DNA from: Malus domestica
Lineage: Eukaryota > Streptophyta > Magnoliopsida > Rosales > Rosaceae
Reading direction: 5' to 3'
NCBI RefSeq assembly: GCF_042453785.1
Contig: NC_091668.1
Location: forward strand, 627,501 to 691,500
DNA length: 64,000 nt
How positions within the stretch are numbered: the first letter of the stretch is position 1; each line of letters opens with the position of its first letter. The notes beneath the pieces were generated by a model that was given only the letters and a program-made list of their open reading frames with translations, ran no database searches and was not told where the DNA came from. A program made the translations under genes and the position numbers. Positions 58,651 through 64,000 of the stretch are shown here, piece after piece.

Positions 58651-60470
58651 TTTAGAAACCCTACCAACACCTACCGACCCAGACAACGGAGAACTACTGG
58701 AAGTGGATTTTCGGAAACTCCGAGGGTTTTCCACATACAGAAATTGCTGGGATTTCAAAGTCCAGACTCAACGCGAGAGCGGCAAGCCGGCAACCATTTG
58801 GTCCACTTTTCTCATTTGCTTTCTTCGTCTTCTTTTTCTTTTTGCTTAAAATAAAAACACTAGGGCCTGGGCCTTGCCATGCTGAATTTTCTTTGGTCCG
58901 AGTTGAAAAGTTAGCCATTGGGCCCGTCAAAATTCTAAGTAGAATGTCACTGTATATATTTGACATTAGAAATTTCTTTAACTGAAATGTTATTTGCTGA
59001 CTGAATTTGAAGTTTTTTTTATTTAGAGTTAAAATTGATATCAATGTCAAATGTATTTTTAATTCATTTTAGTGATAGATCCCTTATTCCACTAATATTT
59101 CATCCAATAGAAATTTTGTTTCAACAAATTTTTTTTTTAATAATTACAACCATTTAAAACTCTATTTGAAATAATAAAATAACATTTGACAATTCGGTTG
59201 AAGAATTACAAAATTTGACATAAGACTTCAGATTGTCACATCAACCATCAATTGTAATTTGTCTTTTATAACTTGACATTTCCTTTAGAGATGGTATAAC
59301 AAAACTCACTAATGCTATTGTTTGTAAAAGTTTTTTTTTCAACTTTTTACATTATTATTCTTTAATAATTTCAAGAATATTGGGTAAAATGTTTTGGGGA
59401 AAAAAAAACACAAGCACACAAGGAGTTTTATCTACCTGCAGCAGAAAATGGAACGTTTAAATTCGAAGGACTTTTTGCGGTCAGGGATTCATATCTTGAC
59501 ACTGGAAACAAGAATCTTCCCAACCTAGTTTTTCGTTCGGGGATTCATAAGAAATACAATCCAAATGGGATAAAGAAATACAATCTGTGAATCTAAACAT
59601 GTTTTTCTTATGTACTTATGTGAATAATTTCAAGAAGCCATGTACCGTTGGAAATTTTAGAATGGCGGGCTCGAGTGCCAACACTAACGACACTGATAAT
59701 GTCTCCAACTTGATAATTATCACATGCCCAATCCATTAGGTGTGCGCCTCACGTGGAACCCACCTCCCCCCTTTAGTGGTCCACACGTGGAGATCCACAC
59801 ATCGGCAATTGAAACTCAGAAGTCGACTCTAATAAAGTCGAGACTTGTTGGCAATTGAAACTCAGAGGTCAGCTCCAATGGAATCGAGACTTGTTTTCAA
59901 TCCTTCTAGGAGATGCTTCTAAAAAACTCAGAGGCCGGCTCTATGTTAAGAGTCAATGCTTGTTTCCAAGCCCACACTTCTTGGTGACAAGCCTTTGGCT
60001 TATATGGGTCCGTAACCGTAGACTCTAATACCGTGTTAGAATTTTTAGATCAACGGGCCAAGGAGGCCCACTCCAACGACACAGATATTGTCTCAACTTG
60101 ATAATTACTACATACCTAATCTGTCATGTGTGAGATTTTACCACAAAAGACCTCGATATTAGTTAGAGTAGGATAATCCTATTTAAAGTCATATGTTGAC
60201 TTCCCCTATGAATGTGGGATAGCCAACATGTACAACTTCTCGTTTCTCTTGTTAATGTGTTTGATTTCTTAAGTTGCCGCATACAACAAAACCATGTTGA
60301 CCTAAATCATAAAGAAACACTTTGACATAAAAAATATAAATAAATAAGAAAACTATGAGAAACACGCAACTCTTTGATCAAATAAGTCTAGAAGGAATAA
60401 ATTTCTCAAATCGTTACTCGAAGCAGGGAATTTGAAGGGTTTTATTAATTTATAGGGATAATGAGTTGTC
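58651..60470. other. Intergenic with a TRIM relic
   Basis: Proximal 5' flank of the gene of unknown function, then AT-rich sequence. The LTR relic at 59646-60228 is listed separately. No gene. Confidence 0.5.
59646..60228 (-). mobile_element. TRIM-type LTR retrotransposon relic
   Basis: On the minus strand an LTR of about 195 bp (60034-60228) is followed by a primer-binding site close to initiator Met tRNA (60022-60033), a short non-coding internal part with repeated CAATTGAAACTCAGAGGTC-like units, and a second, shorter LTR at the left end. Flanks are TGTAC at 59641-59645 and 60229-60233, a 5 bp target-site duplication. LTR sequence matches the family at 1137-1329 (TCTAACAACACCGATA-like, CCTCGATATTAGTTAGAG). 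It encodes no protein; the two LTRs differ clearly, so it is old and broken. Confidence 0.75.
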
Positions 60471-62363
60471 TCAGAACAGGCGGCTGGCATATTTGTCGAG
60501 CATCTGATTCACGACGATCTTGTAAGCTCTTTCGGTAGGATGGTAGCTGTCCCAAAAAAAATACTTAGAGTCATCTGTGCAGACCCCGGCAGGTTGGAGC
60601 TGGTTGCACAGTTTTGTTACTTCAATAAGGCCAGTACCACAACAACCTTTATTCACAACTTCAAACCCTGCCGGCATGGATCACAACAAACATATAAATC
60701 TTTACTAATTTGTAAGAAATGTAGTGGACCTAGCTAGGCAGATTAAATGAAATTTCATACCGTGTTTAGCAGGGTTTGTGATGAGATCAAGTATCACATT
60801 GTACATGTCAATGTAGACAACTCTCGAGTTTGGCAGGTTTTTGTTAAGACGATCCATCTCCGCAGAGAGCTTGGAGTTGAACAGCTGGGATGCTTGGTTT
60901 TGTGCTTCGTCACAATCTCTTCCTATGCCTCCTTTTACCGTTCGTTGAGATGGCACGCATCCGATAGGTGGTATGCTTAGTACGGCTATTCTTCGTACCC
61001 CCAAGCCATATAAGTCCTACAAAATTCATAACTTTGCTACATCAACTAAATTGCGAAAATATGTACTTTTTTCATTTTTAGCAATCTGTATCAAGAAAAT
61101 ACGCACCTTAATGAAATCAGAGGCATATTTGACCATGAAATCAGTGTAAGAAGGAACGTCATACTCCAATTTCCTAACACCGCTAAGAAAATAGGTATTA
61201 GAAATATCGTTGCTGCCGGCTACCACAAAAATCACACTGTTTTTTATGATGAAGTTTGTTTTCTCCTCTCCAACAATTCCTTTCAGCTTTTCTATGTACT
61301 CCTTGAACTGCTTCAATTGGTCGGATAGCGATGCAACTGCCTACACAATCGAATTCCAGAATTAATGGAGGAAAAAAAAATTATCAAAAGAATGAAGGAT
61401 TAGAGCTCAAATATATAAGTTGTACCGCAAGTTTTGCTGTCAAAGGGTCATAACCTGCGCCACCGGCTGCTAGGACAACACCGGTAAGGATGTCATTAGG
61501 CTGCAGGGTCGGATCCAAGTATGCTGGCAACAGCTCCTTGATTCCAAATGATTCCGCTGGACATGAAAAAAAAATCATAATAAAGAAGGGTTAATTGAAC
61601 ATTTTATTGTATGAGAATATGTGTTTGAATTTCTGGGATAAAATTGAGATGAAACCTATAATATTCTAGGATATTTCACAGAAAATTAGGAGTTAACGCA
61701 CAGTTTTTAATCGGTATACAAAGTACTGGTTTGGTATTGAGGTGATTTTATAAAAAGTGAGTATAAAAAAAAGTTAAGCTCAAAAAGGTGTTTGGTAAAC
61801 ACTTAAAAACAACTTATTTTCATAGTTTTTTTGTGGAAAAAAGCTAAAAACGTGAAGTAGCAAAACTGAGTTTATTCTCACATCACAGTAGAAACAGTTT
61901 TTATTTCAAAGCACAGCAAGCAATACCAAACCAACCCGAAGTTCTACAAAAACCAAAGCCAAAGGGGCTAGGGTTGCAAAGTTGATTCCTAAACTATTTA
62001 TAATGATAATATCAATTAGTAATGTTTTACGAGTATTTAATGATGATGATGGTGATAACAACCTATGAAGTCTGAGGGAACCTTTCCGTTGGAATATCTG
62101 CCGGTTGGCATTCCTCCCTTGAGGTCTTTTCCGTAGGGAAGGAAATTGCTGCGTGCAAATGTCTTGAAGTTCTCGTTGTTGTTGCCGGTATCAACAATCG
62201 AATCTCCGAATATAATAATAGCCGGGACGGTCACATTCTCCGGCAGCTTGACTGTCGTGGCTGCCTCAGTGACGTTATTCATACTAATAATATTGCAGAA
62301 GCAAATAACGAAAATTACATATGACGACTGCATCTGCAGCCTGACCAGTTTAGGACTCAACAT
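60471..62363 (-). CDS. GDSL-type esterase/lipase (EXL-like)
   Basis: Five exons on the minus strand: 62363-62063, 61556-61426, 61340-61107, 61016-60761 and 60667-60471. They encode 372 residues. A signal peptide lies near residues 11-34 ([13 protein letters not shown]). Block I is [15 protein letters not shown] with S55 as nucleophile. GSND in block III supplies the oxyanion Asn. Block V is [10 protein letters not shown] with D347 and H350. These SGNH hydrolases are secreted and act on wall, cutin or lipid esters; the true substrate is unknown. The start is the Met before the signal peptide; another Met ten residues later is equally plausible, and upstream ATGs belong to a short out-of-frame leader ORF. 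A 222 bp MITE sits just upstream of its TATA box. Confidence 0.93.
61732..61938. mobile_element. MITE with GGTTTGGTATTG ends in GDSL intron 1
   Basis: GGTTTGGTATTGAGGTG at the left pairs with AAGCAATACCAAACC at the right, and ACAAAAACAACTT/AAGCTAAAAACG pieces lie inside. It carries the same end motif as the decayed element at 12731-13607. Confidence 0.5.
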
Positions 62364-62484
62364 TCCTAGTCCTCCTGCATCTGAGTGCATTCTGGAATAT
62401 GATATCCCCAAGCACACAAAAAAATGGTCGAAAAGATATGAGCATAAACTTGCGGGTCTTTAGTTTCCGATTGTTTCTTGTGCA

Positions 62485-62494
62485 TTTATATATA
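62485..62494 (-). promoter_or_regulatory. TATA box of the GDSL gene
   Basis: TATATATAAA on the minus strand, about 120 bp upstream of the chosen start codon. Confidence 0.55.
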
Positions 62495-62554
62495 CGTATG
62501 GATCAATTCATAGATTTTTCAGAAGCGGGGCTGTCAGTCGATGGCATTCATTTA

Positions 62555-62776
62555 GGAGATGGATTGTCTGCCATCCCCTTCCCATACCCTCCTCATGCCC
62601 TCCTGGTTTGTACGGTCACGATTAAACCACGTAAACATTTTATATTAATTTTTTTATAAAAATAATAAGACAAATAATAAGACAAAAAGCAAATGTTGAC
62701 GTGACTTAACCGTGAACGCACAAAACAGGAGAGTATGAGGAAGGTATGGAGAGGGGAGGGCAGACAATCCATCTCC
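62555..62776. mobile_element. Mutator-type MITE in the GDSL promoter
   Basis: GGAGATGGATTGTCTGCC at the left and GGCAGACAATCCATCTCC at the right are perfect inverted ends. Imperfect pairing continues inward (CCTTCCCATACCCTCCTCAT). An exact 9 bp duplication, ATTCATTTA, flanks it (62546-62554 and 62777-62785). It lies 60 bp upstream of the TATA box. Confidence 0.88.
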
Positions 62777-62785
62777 ATTCATTTA

Positions 62786-64000
62786 TTAACAACAAAAACA
62801 GGAGAGAGATCGCTCCTTCGAGACATGCATATGTAGCTGTTCTAACTTTTTCAACATGCAATAAATATTTTAGTTGGTTGGTTTAGCCATCTATATTGTC
62901 AAACCAATCAACGCTTTAGATAACAAGTAACTTTTTCATGAACCGTCTATTTATTTGATACATATAAATGGCTGAACCATCTTCAAAGTGAATATTTTTT
63001 TTTTGCAAGTATAATCTTTTGGCGATGCTAAAAAGAATGAACGATTGCGATTATAATACTTGTATAGTAAAGATACGTTAATCGTAATTATGGGACAAGT
63101 AAACACAAGCATTATCCTATAACTAATAAGATAAGAATTTTCATTTTCTCCCCTTTATACTTTCTACATTAGAGAACAATATTAATGAGTATTTCCACAA
63201 CTGTTATGTCTCATGCATCAATTCATGCATAATGTCATTTTTATTATTTTAAAAGAGACGATATTATATATAACTGAGAAACTGAGAGAAAGCAGACTTT
63301 AGGCTATGTTTTGGTGAGTGATTTTCAAGATTTAAAGAAATTTATGTTCAGTGAGAAAAAAATACTCTACAAATAAATTTTAGATACGAAGGATTGGAAA
63401 TGCACCACGTGATCGTTATAAAGGTGTATAAAGGAGATTTACAAGTGACACTTACCAAGTAGGGCCTTACAAATCCATCTCACATGCAAACTCAATTTGG
63501 GAAGGACTTCCACAATTTAAGGGATTGAAGTCAAGTTAGTAAGACATAATTCATAATATGTAAATATATACGAGGAATAAAAATACATCACATGTGCAAA
63601 CTATACACTCCCCGCTCAAAAGAATTGAAAGGAACCAAGCTTCTTATAGAATAATAACTTACATGGCACGGATACATGTTCACATGGCACCATGTGCCAA
63701 TCAAACAAGTGTATATGAACAAAAACTTACATATATTTTTATTTTATTGTTACAAAATATACTGTAACAATATACCCATTCTATATAAGTCATTCCCCCA
63801 AGATAGTTCACCCCATCCAACGGGTGCCCTACCAGCTGCCACCCACCATGCCAAACATTAGATAATATTAAATACAATTCTCAAGTAAAACATGATGCAT
63901 ACATGTGCTTAAACTAATGCTATTTTACCTGTTGATAGCCGTCAATTAAAGAGTGAGCTCGGAGGTCCTACGGATGCTTAACCACCACGATGACTCCTAA
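62786..64000. other. Distal upstream sequence of the GDSL gene
   Basis: AT-rich with short direct repeats; no gene, RNA or mobile element could be supported. Confidence 0.5.

Noticed and set aside
1-64000. CRISPR arrays, tRNA or rRNA genes
   Set aside because: Both strands were read for direct repeats with spacers and tRNA boxes; only SINE-type box A/B pairs and transposon repeats were seen.

Overview
The window is nuclear plant DNA. Genes have short spliced exons with GT-AG introns, the intergenic sequence is AT-rich, and it is full of MITEs, SINEs and small LTR relics. The proteins and the repeat families look like Rosaceae (apple/pear type); this is an inference, because no search could be run. 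No prokaryotic operon, CRISPR array, tRNA or rRNA gene was seen.

Layout, left to right: a probable nucleoredoxin N-terminus running off the left edge (-); an intergenic stretch with a compound LTR relic (1137-2656) and a long-TIR Mutator-like foldback (5589-6579); an ATL23-like RING-H2 E3 ligase (-); a DsbA-fold/thioredoxin-like protein (+); an Alba RGG-box nucleic-acid-binding protein (+); the 26S proteasome lid subunit RPN3 (+); an alpha-expansin (+); a UPF0496/DUF677 protein (-); a cinnamyl alcohol dehydrogenase-like enzyme with a 2.15 kb intron (-); an LRR fragment of an NLR gene (-); a degenerate ~300 bp tandem array; a La-related protein LARP1C (+); a broken homologue of the flowering bZIP factor FD (+); a subtilase of the SBT5.2 type (+); SKP1 (-); a conserved plant protein I cannot name (-); and a GDSL esterase/lipase (-).

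Exon structures were worked out by hand from splice sites and reading-frame continuity. Every intact gene except the edge-truncated first one closes in frame. From memory, the order DsbA-like, Alba, RPN3, expansin, UPF0496, SBT5.2, SKP1, GDSL matches Arabidopsis At1g20225 down to about At1g20120. ATL23/SKP1/GDSL also sit together at At5g42200/42190/42170. LARP1C and FD are neighbours at At4g35890/At4g35900. The window therefore looks like an old conserved block with the LARP1C-FD pair and a CAD gene placed inside it.

The genes are independent housekeeping or cell-wall/secretory loci, not a pathway. Two touch ubiquitin ligation (ATL23, SKP1) and one the proteasome (RPN3), but nothing suggests co-regulation. 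No new biological system was found. The most notable points are the compound LTR element with matching target-site duplication, the decayed FD gene in conserved context, the tandem array upstream of LARP1C, a stop-free GC-AG intron in the subtilase, and clean target-site duplications around many small elements.
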